From assembly GCA_004764695.1 (NCBI GenBank), contig SMSO01000034.1:4348501-4412500 (forward strand): DNA of 64,000 nucleotides, read 5' to 3'. Shown here one piece after another: positions 12,995-24,600 of this stretch. The notes under the pieces are model-generated. The model was not told where the DNA came from. It was given only the letters and a program-made list of their open reading frames with translations, and did no database searches. Source of the DNA: Schizochytrium sp. TIO01. Its lineage: Eukaryota; Sar; Bigyra; Thraustochytrida; Thraustochytriidae. The translations under genes were made by a program, and so were the position numbers. Within the stretch, counting starts at the first letter, position 1. Every line of letters starts with the position of its first letter.

Positions 12995-13476
12995 GGAGAT
13001 GGAAATCATGAATTGATTGAAGAAAGGCAGCTAGCGCACAAAGGGAAGAGCGAAGGAGAGCGAAGGAGAAGAAGATCAAAATAGGTCTAGGCAGCAAATC
13101 AACAGTGGGAGGGGATAGATGGCACTGGACGGGCGATAAGTGAGCGATCCACGCGAGCAAAGACGAGCAAAGAAGCACTTGGAAAACCATGTTCATAAAA
13201 GGCACTTTCTTTCTTTCTTTGTTGATTTAAAAAAGAAAAGAAAAGAAGAAAAAAAAGCGATTCAACCCTCCAAAAAAAGGCAATTCCAAAAAGGCGATTT
13301 AAAAAAGCAATAAAGACACAGATTTAAAAAGCAAGCAAGTTGGCAGAAGAGCGAGCAAGACACGAAAAAGGCTTAGCAGCAAGCAGATCCCTAACTCGCG
13401 TTGTTAGTCTGCTCTTGGACAGCTTGCAGGCACAGTCAGCAGTCCCGTCAGTCAGTCAGACAGGCAGTCAGGAACG

Positions 13477-14851
13477 ATGGCGCTCCGGTTCTGTGTGGTG
13501 GGCTCTGGCCCCGGTGGCATGTACACTGCCAAGTACTTGCTGAAGGCACTTGGAGACAAGGCCCGCATCGATGTTGTGGACAAGCTGCCCGTGATGTACG
13601 GCCTCGTGCGCTACGGTGTGGCCCCGGATCACCCCGAAGTTAAGAGCGTAAGCAATGACTTTGATGAGGTGATGAACGACCCGCGCGTACGCTTCTTTGG
13701 CAACGTGGAGATTGGCAAGGATGTCGAAGTGGCAGACCTCCGCAGCGCGTACGATGGCGTGGTGTTTTCGTACGGCGCAACGAGCGACAAGCCTCTCGGC
13801 GTGGCAAACGAGGCTGGCACCAAGAACGTATGGGGTGCCAGAGCCTTCGTCAACTGGTACAATGGCCACCCCGAGATGTCCGTGCTCGAGCCCCCCAAGC
13901 TCGACCAAGAGACCGCTGTTATCATCGGTCAGGGTAATGTTGCTCTTGACTGCGCTCGCGTTCTTACCAAGAGCGTCGACGAGCTTGCCAAGACTGACAT
14001 CTCCAGGGCAGCGCTCGAGGTTCTCGCTGAGAGTAAGGTTCGTCGCGTGGCTGTCGTCGGCCGCCGTGGTACTGCTCAGGCCGCTTTCACCATCAAGGAG
14101 CTCCGTGAGTTGACCAAGCTCGACGGTGTTGGCTGTGTTATCCAGAAGGATGAGCTCGCCCGTAGTCTCACTGAGGCATCTCTCCAGGAGATTGCTGACG
14201 CTCGTGCTGTCAAGCGCATCAACGAGCTTATCCAGAAGATCGCAGCTGGCTCTGCCAAGGCCGCCAAGCAGGACCGCGTTATCGACCTCCGCTTCCTCCT
14301 CTCCCCGACCGAGATCCTCAAGGCTGAGGATGGACGCGTATCCGGCATTGTGCTTCAGCACAACGAGCTTGTTGGTGAGGCTGGCAACCAGAAGGCTCGC
14401 ACCATTACCGATATGGACAAGGAGATTATCGATTGTGGTCTCCTTATCCGATCCATCGGATACCGCTCGGAGCCCATCCCCGGTCTTCCCTTCGACGAGA
14501 GGCGTGCTACCGTTGACAACACTGGAGGCCGTGTGAACGGTGTCACTGGTGTATACACTGCTGGCTGGGTGAAGCGTGGACCTTCTGGTATCATTGGCAC
14601 CAACATCACGTGTGCTCGTGAGACCGTTGATGCTATTGTAAACGATGTCGAAAGCGGTGTTGTCAAGGCCGGTGAGGGTAAAGGGCATCGACGCCCTTCT
14701 TTCCTCGTCCATCAGGCCCGTGTCCTGGCCTGAGTACCAGTCCCTTGACAACCTCGAGCGCCACCGTGGAGAGACCCAGCAGCCCCCTGCCGTGCGCCAG
14801 AAGCTTCTCACCATCTCCGACATGCTCTCATCCATTGGCCTCTCCAAATAA
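13477..14851 (+). CDS. FDXR: NADPH:ferredoxin/adrenodoxin oxidoreductase, with a one-base frame change near 14680
   Basis: This flavoenzyme passes electrons from NADPH through FAD to a mitochondrial-type ferredoxin, serving Fe-S cluster, haem or sterol chemistry. FAD site GSGPGGMYTAKYL is at residues ~9-21, followed by the family hallmark YGLVRYGVAPDHPEVK. The NADP site is GQGNVALDCARVL (~152-164), then VGRRGTAQAAFTIKELREL, and near the end GVYTAGWVKRGPSGIIGTN. The first frame stops at 14733; the family C-terminus (WPEY, then the tail to the stop at 14851) continues in the +1 frame. The crossover lies in GGTAAAGGGC near 14680 and fits one extra A. Skipping one base gives 457 residues, the usual length. 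The ATG at 13477 gives no transit peptide, and an in-frame stop lies upstream at 13405, so a targeting exon may be missing. Codons are unusually rich in G/C at the third position. Confidence 0.92.
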
Positions 14852-16222
14852 GTGCTTCGCATTTCACGAGCATGGGTTGAGCATTTAGAATTATGCTCTC
14901 ACACCCGCTTGCTTGCTCGCTTACTTGCTCACGTAATGGTATCTTGTTCCCTATGCTGAGCTAGCATTCGAGCAATAATTCCCGAGCATTATAACCGTAC
15001 GATTGTGAGAGTCTGAGTGCTACACAAGAATATTAAGGCTTCTTACCACTGACCTGCCTCTCAATACGAAGACAAGAAGAAAGTTGTCCTTGCAATACGT
15101 CGCCCGGGAGGACCCTGCAAATAGTTGTCTCTTTGTGTGCCCTTCAGTGAAGGCATGCCCGCGCTGGAGATCCTGGGCATCTATTTTTCCAACCCCATCC
15201 TTCATCTTACCCTACTTACCCAGCCTTGAGTACCCTTTTTGTATGCGGTGATGATACGTCCATTTACACACACACGAGTCGATCGTCACCGGCAACAAAC
15301 TCAATTTACCTTTAAAACAATACACATAACAAAACTAAACTGTGTTCAGTTAAAAGTTAAAATCATAATTGATTGATGATGATTTTTTATGTGAACCCCG
15401 CCCATTTGGTCTTGTGCTTATTAAATTTAAATTTTACTCATTAATGATGACCAGAAATTCCACCTTCAGAAGAGTTGTCGTAGTCACAATCTCTCGCACA
15501 GTATCATAAACATGTAGGTGCCTAGCGTAGTTACTCGTACCAGAACTCCTTGACATTCTATTTGCAGTGTTTGTTTGGCAAAACTTTCTGATGTTTATCT
15601 ATCGTGAAAGCAACGAAGGATTCGATTTATAATCTTATTTTTGTTATATTTTTATCACCTAGATCATATCAATTTTACAAGTTTGTATTTTTTTTTCTTG
15701 TTTCTTGTTTTACGTTTTTGTTTCTTATTTTTTTGTTTCTGAATAAAGTTATATGTCAACCTAGCGCAAAGTATTGTAACCCTGCTGTTGCTGCTGTTGC
15801 TGCTGAAGGTAGAGTCCTTCACTTTATGGTCATTTTAACATTCTACGGGAGGATGAAATCTGGGGATAAAGTATACAAAGAATCTGCCTCTCGATGAACT
15901 CTTGCCTACAGCAGGAAATCGTTACAAATCATACTTTAATAAATTTTGGACAGGCACCAAAGAAGGGAGTCTAGCTATCAGTATTGTGATCCTAAACAAT
16001 CAAAGAAAAAATGGGATTGTTACATGAGTTTTACTTCTTGTTTTCTTATTTAAATGTCTGGACGATGCACTCCAAAGAGGGAGGAATATATCTAGCTTGT
16101 CTCTCTGCACTTAGTATCAACAAGCTACATCAAAAACTATTTCTTTGTCTTCAGTTACTGCTAATGAAAGGAATTAATTTAGACAAATTTATTTCTTCTC
16201 TTATTTTATAAGCGCACAAAAC
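14852..16222. other. Spacer, no gene seen
   Basis: AT-rich 3' flank between convergent genes: FDXR on plus, ARL2BP on minus. Only short frames of Phe/Leu-rich AT-derived sequence are present. Confidence 0.5.
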
Positions 16223-16780
16223 TCAATTGGAAAGCATAGGAACTGACGAAAAAATAGTAGGATCTGATGACAAATCATGAGCCGGATGATGGTTTGACGT
16301 TTTGTGAGAAATCATCAACTCCTTGAATTCATCATAATCCCCCAAACTCAGCAAAATATCAAAGACATCGCCACAAATTTCATGCCGACGCTGCTCGCAG
16401 GTATACGCAAAGTCATCCAAGCGGAATCCGGGAATACGGCGCCTAAGACAAGCTTCAAGGTAGCTCTCAATCAGATCAGTATACTCATTGAAGAGTGTGG
16501 TATATTCTAATTTGTTTTCTTCGCCTTCTTCGTCAAAGAGAGCGCAGTGTTTCTTGCAGAATGTAGTTTGCATATCGACAAAGTCTGGGTCCATGATAAC
16601 CTCCTCTAGTACGCCCACTGCCAAATCAAAAGCGTTATCCTCGACAGTGCCCCCATGGCCTTCGCAAATCAAATCTTCATCTTCTTGCGAAAAGTCACGG
16701 CCAACTTTACCTTCGTAGAGGCGGTCGTCCTCTACTCGGTCGTCTAAGCTTACTCCCTTGAACTCTGAGCAAAGGTCCAT
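16223..16780 (-). CDS. ARL2BP: ADP-ribosylation factor-like 2-binding protein (BART domain)
   Basis: 185 residues; the human protein has 163. The BART domain covers residues ~52-165. Signature stretches are FDLAVGVLEEVIMDPDF, ENKLEYTTLFNEYTDLIESY, RRIPGF and a late GDVFDILLSLGDYDEFKELM, all close to animal ARL2BP. The N-terminus is acidic, and the short C-terminal tail is polar. In other eukaryotes the family binds GTP-loaded ARL2/ARL3, working in mitochondria and at cilia and centrosomes. The ciliary role fits the radial spoke gene elsewhere in this window. The start is the ATG at 16780; no in-frame alternative looks better. The frame is intact and intronless. A longer CFAP36-type BART protein is the alternative, but length and motif favour ARL2BP. 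Confidence 0.9.
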   Translation of the reverse strand: MDLCSEFKGVSLDDRVEDDRLYEGKVGRDFSQEDEDLICEGHGGTVEDNAFDLAVGVLEEVIMDPDFVDMQTTFCKKHCALFDEEGEENKLEYTTLFNEYTDLIESYLEACLRRRIPGFRLDDFAYTCEQRRHEICGDVFDILLSLGDYDEFKELMISHKTSNHHPAHDLSSDPTIFSSVPMLSN

Positions 16781-17402
16781 GATCTGAGATTAGCGTTTCT
16801 TCGGTTGTCTCTGTTCGTTCGCTACCCTGTCTTGGCTGCCAAAGTCCGCTGGATAAAGCCCTCAACTCCCGTTGGACTTTGCAAGTGCTCTTGCCGCCTT
16901 GACTTTGAACGACTCCTGGTTGTTTTGATTTGCGTTTGCTTCACCGCGCTCAGATTTGTTGCTATTGTTGTTGTTTTCAGTTCTTGTGCCCGAAATTGTC
17001 TAACTTAACCTTGTATAATATTCTTAATATATGACAGTTTCATGGGCTCTAACTCTGCTCGAATCACCTATTCTAATCTAGTAACAGGCTGTCTTCAGTG
17101 GGCTCCTCTTGTTTTTCATGTTCTTGATGCTGCTCAAATAGATGCAGTATATAGCCGTTGGCATGAGTTAAAAAAAATAATATATATATACATAGTTGTG
17201 TCTTAATTAATTAATTTTTATCTTTTATTTATTTAATATTAATCAATATGGACTGGCCTACACATAGTGAGTGGTACACGTATATCTCATATAATTTAAC
17301 CTATGAAATTTGTAAACCTTGCATTTCATATGGTGCCAAAGTGGGGCTAAGGCCCAATCGCGGGTTAAAAGATTGGCCCATGACTCGAAGAGATTGCTTA
17401 AA
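16781..17402. other. Spacer, no gene seen
   Basis: The 5' flank of ARL2BP, then AT-rich DNA with ATATAT and TTAATTAATTAA tracts near 17170-17240, next to the nuclease relic. Confidence 0.5.
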
Positions 17403-17980
17403 TCATGTCCTTGGATAGATATCGCAAAAGGATGCCTCTGGTGGAGTGGAGTGGATACCACGATCAGCTATGCTTTTGCATTTGAGACATTTGAAAACCC
17501 TGGATGTTCTGAGCTTGTCCTGGATGGTCCTACAGTCATTGCATGTTTGTGAAGTGTAGTCCGCTCGGCAAATAAGCAGTTTACACCACTGGCAGGAAGA
17601 CAAGCTCGGCTTTGTGAATGAGCGCTTGGCAGAAGCTAACGAACGACATATCGTTCGAGCTGTCTTGATTTTGATTCGCCTCTTTGATTTGATGAGGTTT
17701 CGAATTGAGGCAAAGGGATAACACGGTAGTGTTCACAGAGCCACAAACCCGGCCTGTAGAAGTTGACAACTCTACCGATGTCTTTGTAGACGGTGGGCGT
17801 GGGTCTGGATAGACACGAATCTGGCATTTGAAATCCTCTTTTTGCTTGGCGGAGGACACACTATGTCGTGCATAATGGCACGGTCAGTGCTGCGTTGTTG
17901 CTCCAGCCATCAGAACAAACCACAGCAATTAGCGAACTCGACGTCGTCACTTGCGTAAGTGCGATTGCCTCCGGGGGAGC
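17403..17980 (-). pseudogene. Decayed Fanzor/TnpB-family RNA-guided nuclease, C-terminal half
   Basis: Pieces of one protein lie in order over three frames. About 17760-17640 holds LWLCEHYRVIPLPQFETS, matching the TnpB/Fanzor stretch ending in the RuvC-II glutamate. About 17670-17590 holds SFVSFCQALIHKAEL, like the next helix (YKFRQRLLHKAE). At 17561-17445 lies DYTSQTCNDCRTIQDKL plus FKCLKC, the zinc ribbon with all four Cys, then ADRGIHS. The family has DRD at that last site; here the catalytic Asp is Gly (GGT at 17459-17457), one base from GAT. A weak RuvC-I-like SPGGNRTYAS lies near 17950-17980. At least two frame changes separate the pieces, so this copy cannot encode an active enzyme. 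Fanzors are eukaryotic relatives of transposon TnpB. Family assignment rests on motif recall; the N-terminal half is not visible. Confidence 0.72.
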
Positions 17981-18653
17981 ACTCGAAGGGCTTACGTTGA
18001 GACACCAAACTTCTGGATGAAGCACTTTGATAATCTGAATTGAAGGTTTGCTTCCCTTGTACTTAATGATTCCTTTGCCATTCCATTTTCTTACCTAACC
18101 TCTGCTCCTTGAATAATTATAGTATATTATTTTTATATGGAATGATCACCACCATTTGAGATATTTTCACAGCTACTGTATTCTAAACAAAGTTTATTTA
18201 AAAAATTAATTGAAAAAGGTTTCTTTTTTAATCAATAGGGAAGTGCTTCCTTTGCTTCTGTGCTTCTGTGCTTTGTTTTATTGGCTTGAATCTCTTACCT
18301 CACCTGCAATCATGTGAGGTAATGGAATCATAACCAATGCCGTATATGTTGTTTTCAAAGAGAACCTTGATTCATTATAAATGACTGATTTGAAGTCTTG
18401 GGACAATGTTTAGGAATGCCGTCTCACAGTAAGAGTTGAACAAATTGACACAGCGTCTTGCCACAGCTCTGGAAAGAATAAAGAAAACATAGAAACAAAA
18501 TCAAAAAATGGTATTATAATTCGCTGAAGTGGAGAGAGCATTGTGCAGCATTAATGACAAATAAGGTTACATTTCATTCCAGAACACAAACACGGCAAAA
18601 TGATATATGTGATATAATTCTAAAGCCTAATAATCTGAAGCTGCGCAAGCTAG
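17981..18653. other. Spacer, no gene seen
   Basis: AT-rich DNA between the nuclease relic and the stop of the SAM-repeat gene. It may hold the decayed 5' part of the relic, but I cannot trace it. Confidence 0.4.
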
Positions 18654-21600
18654 TCAAAAGAGCCCAAGGAACTTCTTTTTCTTCTTGGGCTTCTCGTAGG
18701 AGACAGCCAGATCTATTTCTTTGCAGACAACCTCACGGATTTGGCGACCAGCGCCAAATCGCACAAGGTACTTGCTATCTGGAAGCTTGTTTGCAACCTG
18801 TCCAATTTCACCCATGTGCACACGAGCGTTTGTTCCCTTATAACGAACATAACTCCCGATTGCAAACTTAGGTCGCATGTTAGGTCGAGCATCTTCACCA
18901 TAGCGCGATGGAGTAACGGCACCCTTAACAGCATTGAGGATCTTCTCACGGTCTCCAAACATAGTAATCCCCATGTTACGAAGCTGGGGGTGTCCAAGTT
19001 TCGAGCACTTACTCACTGTATCAAAGCCAGCATTACACATCGCCTTGTAGTATCTCTGTACGCCAGCATCAGTAAGCAAGTCCAAAAGTTCTTCGTCCTC
19101 AGAGGAACTGCCACCCCGACGTCGTGAACTAGATCGTGACCGAGACCGGCTGCCACTGCGAGAAGACACAGCTTGAAAGGCCTTGATGATCTGATCGCGC
19201 TCAGCATATGTAGGTATATTCATAGTACGAAGGGTTGTGTGATTCAGTTCTTTGCATTGCTTCAAGGTAGGATATCGACGGGAGATGATCGCATAATAGC
19301 GATCTGCGCCAGCACTTTTCAGGGCTTTACGAATGGCAGCTGAATCATCGGCATCAGACGAACTTCCGCTCGAGCTACTGGAGCCCCGACGCCGAGAGCG
19401 AGAACGTGATCCTGAGCGAGAGCGAGATTTTGGTTTCTTCTCTGCATTGGCCTTAATGTACTTAATAATCTCAAAGCGTTGGGTCATAGGAATATCAACC
19501 GCCTTTAACTCAACGTGTGAACCTTTCAAAGCTTTCTCTACTGTGAAACCCTGCTTCAGCAGTGGACTTAGCTTTGAATAACATCTTACACTCTTAAGCG
19601 CATCTTTGATGATTTCTTCATCATCACTACTTCCCTCCGAGCTCTCAGAAGAAGACGAACTTCCTCGGGAGCGACCCCGACTGCGACTTTTGCTTCGCGA
19701 TTTGCTACTTGACTTCAAGTCTTTCATGGCTTTCATTAACTTATCACGATCTGAGAACAAGGATATACCGGCCGACCGGAGGTCAGCATGGTTCATAGCT
19801 TGACACTTCTTAACCGTATTAAAGCCTTGTTCGAACAGCTTCTTCCTGTAGATGCTCATACCTGCACTCTTCAAAGCATCCTTAATAAGTGCTTCGTCAT
19901 CACCCGAGCTCGAGGAAGACGAAGATGATGACGACCTCTTGCTACCTCGAGATCGGCCGCGAGATCGACTCCGACTACGTGACTTGCTCTTGCTCTTGCT
20001 CTTGCTCTTTCGTGAAGGCTTATAGGCTTTAAAGGCCTTGATGAGACGTTCCCGTTCGCTGTATGTCACTATGAAAGATCGCAAATCAGCGTGGGTGAGG
20101 GACTGGCAAGTCTCAATCGAGTCAAAGCCCTTCTTGAATAGGTCTTTACGATATTGATCAAGCTTATTCTCCTTTAAGATCTCTTTGATCGTAGCTTCAT
20201 CCTCAGAACTACCCCCACTTCCTGACGAGCTTGATCCAGAGGAACTGCTTTTGCTACTGTCGCTCCCACTCGATGAAGATGAGGAGCTACGCTTCTTTTT
20301 AGACTTACTACGGCTACGACTTCGGCTCTTGCTACGACTCTTGCTTCTCTTTGAGGGTTTGAGGTCGCGGAAGGCTGTAATCATCTTATCACGATCTGAG
20401 AAGAGTGACACACCAGCGACACGTAGATTAGCATGAGTGAGATCCTTAGTCTTCTTGAAGGAGGTTAGGCCAGCTTTCTTAAATTCCTTCGCATACTTCT
20501 CCTTATCCAGCTTCTTTAAAACCTTCTTAATTTCATCCCACTCATCTGCACTTGAGCCAGAACTACTCCCAGAAGACCCGGAACTAGAACCTGATGAGGA
20601 GCTTGAGCTACGTTTGCTATGTTTGCTGCTCTTGCTACTCTTGCTACTCTTGCTTTTGCTGCGTTTTCGGCTCCGGCTCCGGGACTTGCTTACAGATACG
20701 TTCTTAAAGGCGCTTATGATCTTGTCGCGCTTCGCAAACATGGTTATCCCAGCATTGCGCAGGTCAGTATGGTTAACCTCTTTGAGTTTCTTCAGAGACA
20801 TTAAGTCAGCTTTTTGGAGATTTTTGCGGAAATCGTCGAGTCCTTCTTTCTTGAGAATCTTCTTGATCGCTGCTTCATCATCTCCACTATCGGAGCCGCT
20901 AGATCCGCTTGAAGAACTGTTGCTGCTTGATGATGAGGATCCACGCGAACGTCCCCTGCTACGGCTACGACTTTTTTTTTTTTTTGATGATTTGCTGCTG
21001 CTGCGGCTGCGGCTCTTACTTCTTGACTTTGAAGCTTTCATTTCGGCAAAAGCGTTGATCACTTTCTCACGCTGAGTATACATCACCATTCCAGCCTCCC
21101 GCAGGTCGCTGTGTTGCATATCTTTACACTTCTTGATAGTAGTGAAGCCCTTCTTATGAAGGTACTTCCGAACTTTATCGTCAACTTCCAGCTTTTGGAG
21201 CGTCTTTTTGATTTTTTTCTCATCGTCGCCACCACCATCTGAGTCCGAGCTGCTAGAAGAACTGCTTGAACTACCACCGCGGGAACGGCTGCGACTCTTG
21301 TGCTTAGATTTGCTGCGGCTGCGGCTGCGGCTTTTGCTTGTCTTCATTTTCCCTTCGGCTTCCTTAAAGGCGTTGAGAACTTTCTCACGATCAGAGTAAG
21401 ACCACATTCCAGCTTGTTTTAGATCAGAGTGGCTCATTTCGGCGCATTTTTTAACACTTTTGAACCCTTTCTTTTCTAAATCCTTCCTTATTGTATCATT
21501 AACGTTGCATTCCTTCAGAACTTTTTTAATAACCGATTCGTCATCGCTCCCCTCCGAACCGCTACTGCTTGATGATGAACCACCTTTGCTCTTGCTGCGA

Positions 21601-24600
21601 CTGCGACTGCGGCTTTTACCCTCTTTCGAATCACGGAGGCATTGGATCAATTTGTCGCGATCCGAAAACAAAGTTAAGCCCATTGCCCGAAGCTCGCCGT
21701 GTGATAGATCCTTGCATTTTTTGAATGTTGTGTAACCTTTACTGAATAGAAGTTTTGCGTGCTTGTCAAGACCCTCCTTTTTCAAGATCTTCTTGATCTC
21801 CTCCGAGTCGCCGCCCGCGTCACTCCCGCTGCTGCTACTGCTGGTCGAGGATGACCTCTTCTTACTTTTGCTTCTACTGCGGCTCCGGCTGGCGGATTTT
21901 CTACCGCCAGAAGACTTGCCATCAAATGCCTGACATGCTTTGATAATTGCAAAACGCTTTGTCATAGGGATCTCAATACCCTTGAGCTCGATATGAGACG
22001 CACTCTTACCAGCTTTCATGGTAAACCCGGCCTTTTTGGCATCCTTGAACTTGTCCTTCAATCCATTATCATCAAATATCTTCTTCAAAGCTTCCTCCTC
22101 TGCTGCAGAGTCTAGCCCGCTGTCACTGCCAGAATCCTTTGACTTGGATTTGGACCTCGATTTGGACCTCGATTTAGATCTTGACTTAGAGCGGCTCTTC
22201 TTTTTTTTGCTGGAGTCGCTATCACTGCTGCTACTGCTGCTTCCTGAGGATGAATCACTTGAGCCTCCGCCTGCTGAACCACTGTATTTTTTCGGATCTG
22301 CCCTCTTAAAAGCAAGCAAAATATTTGTACGCTGGGCCATGGTTTGAATGCCAGCCTTTTCGAGGTCATCTCCAGTCATATTTTGACCCTTCTTAATCGT
22401 GGTAATCTTCGCCTTTTTCACGATAGCATTGTAGTGCTCCTCAAGGTTGTTGTCTTTAAAAAGGGCCTTGATAGGATCTTTTCCGTCGCTTTTACTACCG
22501 CTTTTCTTCTTCTTCTTCTTGGATTTGTTTCCTTTCTTGGACTTCTTCCTTGAGGTCGAAGAATCACTGTCGTCGCTATCGCTGCTGCTATCAGAAGATC
22601 CAGTATCGCTATCACTATCGCTTTCGCTGTCACTCGTTTTCTCCGAGTCACTATCACTCTCACTGTCGCTTTCACTGCTGTCACTTGAAGAATCGTTCTT
22701 TCTCTTCTTTCCCTTTCGACCCTTCTTCTTAGACTTGGACTTTGACTTTGACGAGCGTTTCTTGGCCTTTTTCTTGGCGGCTGCCTTCTTGAGCTGGCGA
22801 AGCCTCTTCTTTTCCTCTTCCTCCTTTTTCTTTTCTTCTTTTTCAATTCGAGCCTTCTCACGTTCAATGCGTGCCGCAAGACGTCCTGAATTGGCGAGCT
22901 TTTGCAAGTGCTTTTTACGCTTAGCAATGTGCTCCGCAACGTCCGAAGGCTTGTGGTCCTTGAATGCAGCTATAAGCCTCTTCTGCTGTTCTGCGGTGGC
23001 TCCGATCTGATGCCAATCAGATTCGACCTTGTCTTTGAGGATTACAGGGTTACAGTCTCCATTTTTCTTAATTGCAGGAAAGAATGCATCCATACCACAT
23101 GTGCTAAGCACAGTTGCAACTTCTTTCTCAACTAGCTCAATGTCTGATTCTTTTACCTTGAGAAGCTTTGCAGACATTAAAGCAACCGGTTCCTCTGCAG
23201 GGGGGTCTTCCGGAGGTGGTGCTGGAGCAGCAGGAGTTTCTCCAAGAAGCTCTTTAGTCTTGTTCAAAATAATATCGATTCGACCCAAATCATCGATACC
23301 AATTCGCTTAAGATGCGAGTGATTCACACCCTCAAAATCTCGCAAGGCACGGTAACCACCGCGTTCGAGAACACCAATGTAATTGTCCATGGCAAGGTCA
23401 CTGAGCACCTTTCGCAGTTCGGGCTCCATATCAACACCATCTTCATTGCCGCCACCTGAACCGTCGGCCGGAGCTGCCGCTACTGCGTCAGGCTCTTTTA
23501 CCACTGTAGCAGACTTAACGCGGTCAAGTAGCTTTCGACGCGAAACATAGCTGTCAATACCAATATCTTCAAGATCAGGCATAGTCATGTCTCGAACAGC
23601 TTCAAGAGTGGTCTTGCCACAAACTTGGAAGTTGGGGATGTACTGGTCAAGTTTAGTTGCCCGCAGCAAGGTCTCCAAGCCTACCTCGAGCCGCTTCAGT
23701 TGCACACGAGCGTTGGGATCTACATTGGGCGGTAAAGAAGGCTCCCTAATTGGTCCAGAACGAGGAAGTGCAAGTGAGGTACCGCGCAAGCTGACGGGGC
23801 CCACTCTGACTAAAGAGGATTCACGCTGATGTGCTCGCTCTTGAGATCGCGCACGCCGGCGAAGGAGAGACTCAAGAGGGTCAGCTGACTTATCTTCAGT
23901 AGACTCGACTTTGCGAATAATAAGATCACCATGCGTAAGATTCTCTACTCCGGCCTTCTCAAGATCATGAACAGTGACGTTAGTAAAGTCCCGCAGAGTG
24001 CGGTATCCATGCCGGAGTAGACGATCTTTGTAACGTGTAAGCCCCAAGTCTGAAAGAATCTTGTTAAGGCTAGCGTCCATCTCTCCCTCAGAACCATCCG
24101 ATTCTGCATCACTCACGTCTTGCGATGGGCTAATGTTAGGATTGACAATAGTCGCATTCATAATCATATCCATAATAAGGCGGCGGTCATTGTATGCGTT
24201 GACACCGATCTCCATAAGCTGTGGCATACTCATGTCATGTACAGACTCCAAGGTGCATTTCCCTGCGCCCCTAAAGTTACCAAGATAGGCCTGCATACCA
24301 ATTGCACAAAGAAGAGACTCAAGTTCTGGGTCAAGTTCCCTCGGGCGCATGCGAGAATTTGACTCTGAACCAGATCTTGAGCGCATTCGAGAAGTAGAAA
24401 ATCCTCGGTCAGGTCGAGAAAATGCAACTGATTTGCCACGAACGCGTGACGAGTCAGCATGACGAGAGTGATGTCTTTCTAAGGATCGTGCGCGGCGATG
24501 GGTGCCTGATGACCTGCTCGGAAGACCTTGGTACATCTGCGGTGTATATCCACTACGCTGAAGAGATGGTCCACGAGTACGATTTGCTTGTTGTTCAATC

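Larger units (their letters stand above)
6809..13476. other. 6.7-kb repeat-rich spacer, no convincing gene
   Basis: Only short frames without domain character are present, many of them created by simple repeats (GAAA, TGAA, TTTC, hexanucleotide). Content from left to right: AT-rich DNA to ~9.2 kb, a TTGAAT hexanucleotide array, then many tetranucleotide tracts from 10.7 to 13.3 kb. A frame at 10052-10579 (175 codons) and one at 7747-8088 have no recognisable domain, and I do not call them genes. Confidence 0.55.

Noticed and set aside
13468-14862. 464-codon minus-strand frame
   Set aside because: It mirrors the FDXR gene, which has clear FAD and NADP motifs; the antisense frame results from its codon bias and has no domain.
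20437-21075. 212-codon Leu/Arg/Glu-rich plus frame, and similar frames at 22447-23010 and 25360-25851
   Set aside because: Reverse translations of Ser/Arg/Lys linker codons of the SAM gene; repetitive and without domain.
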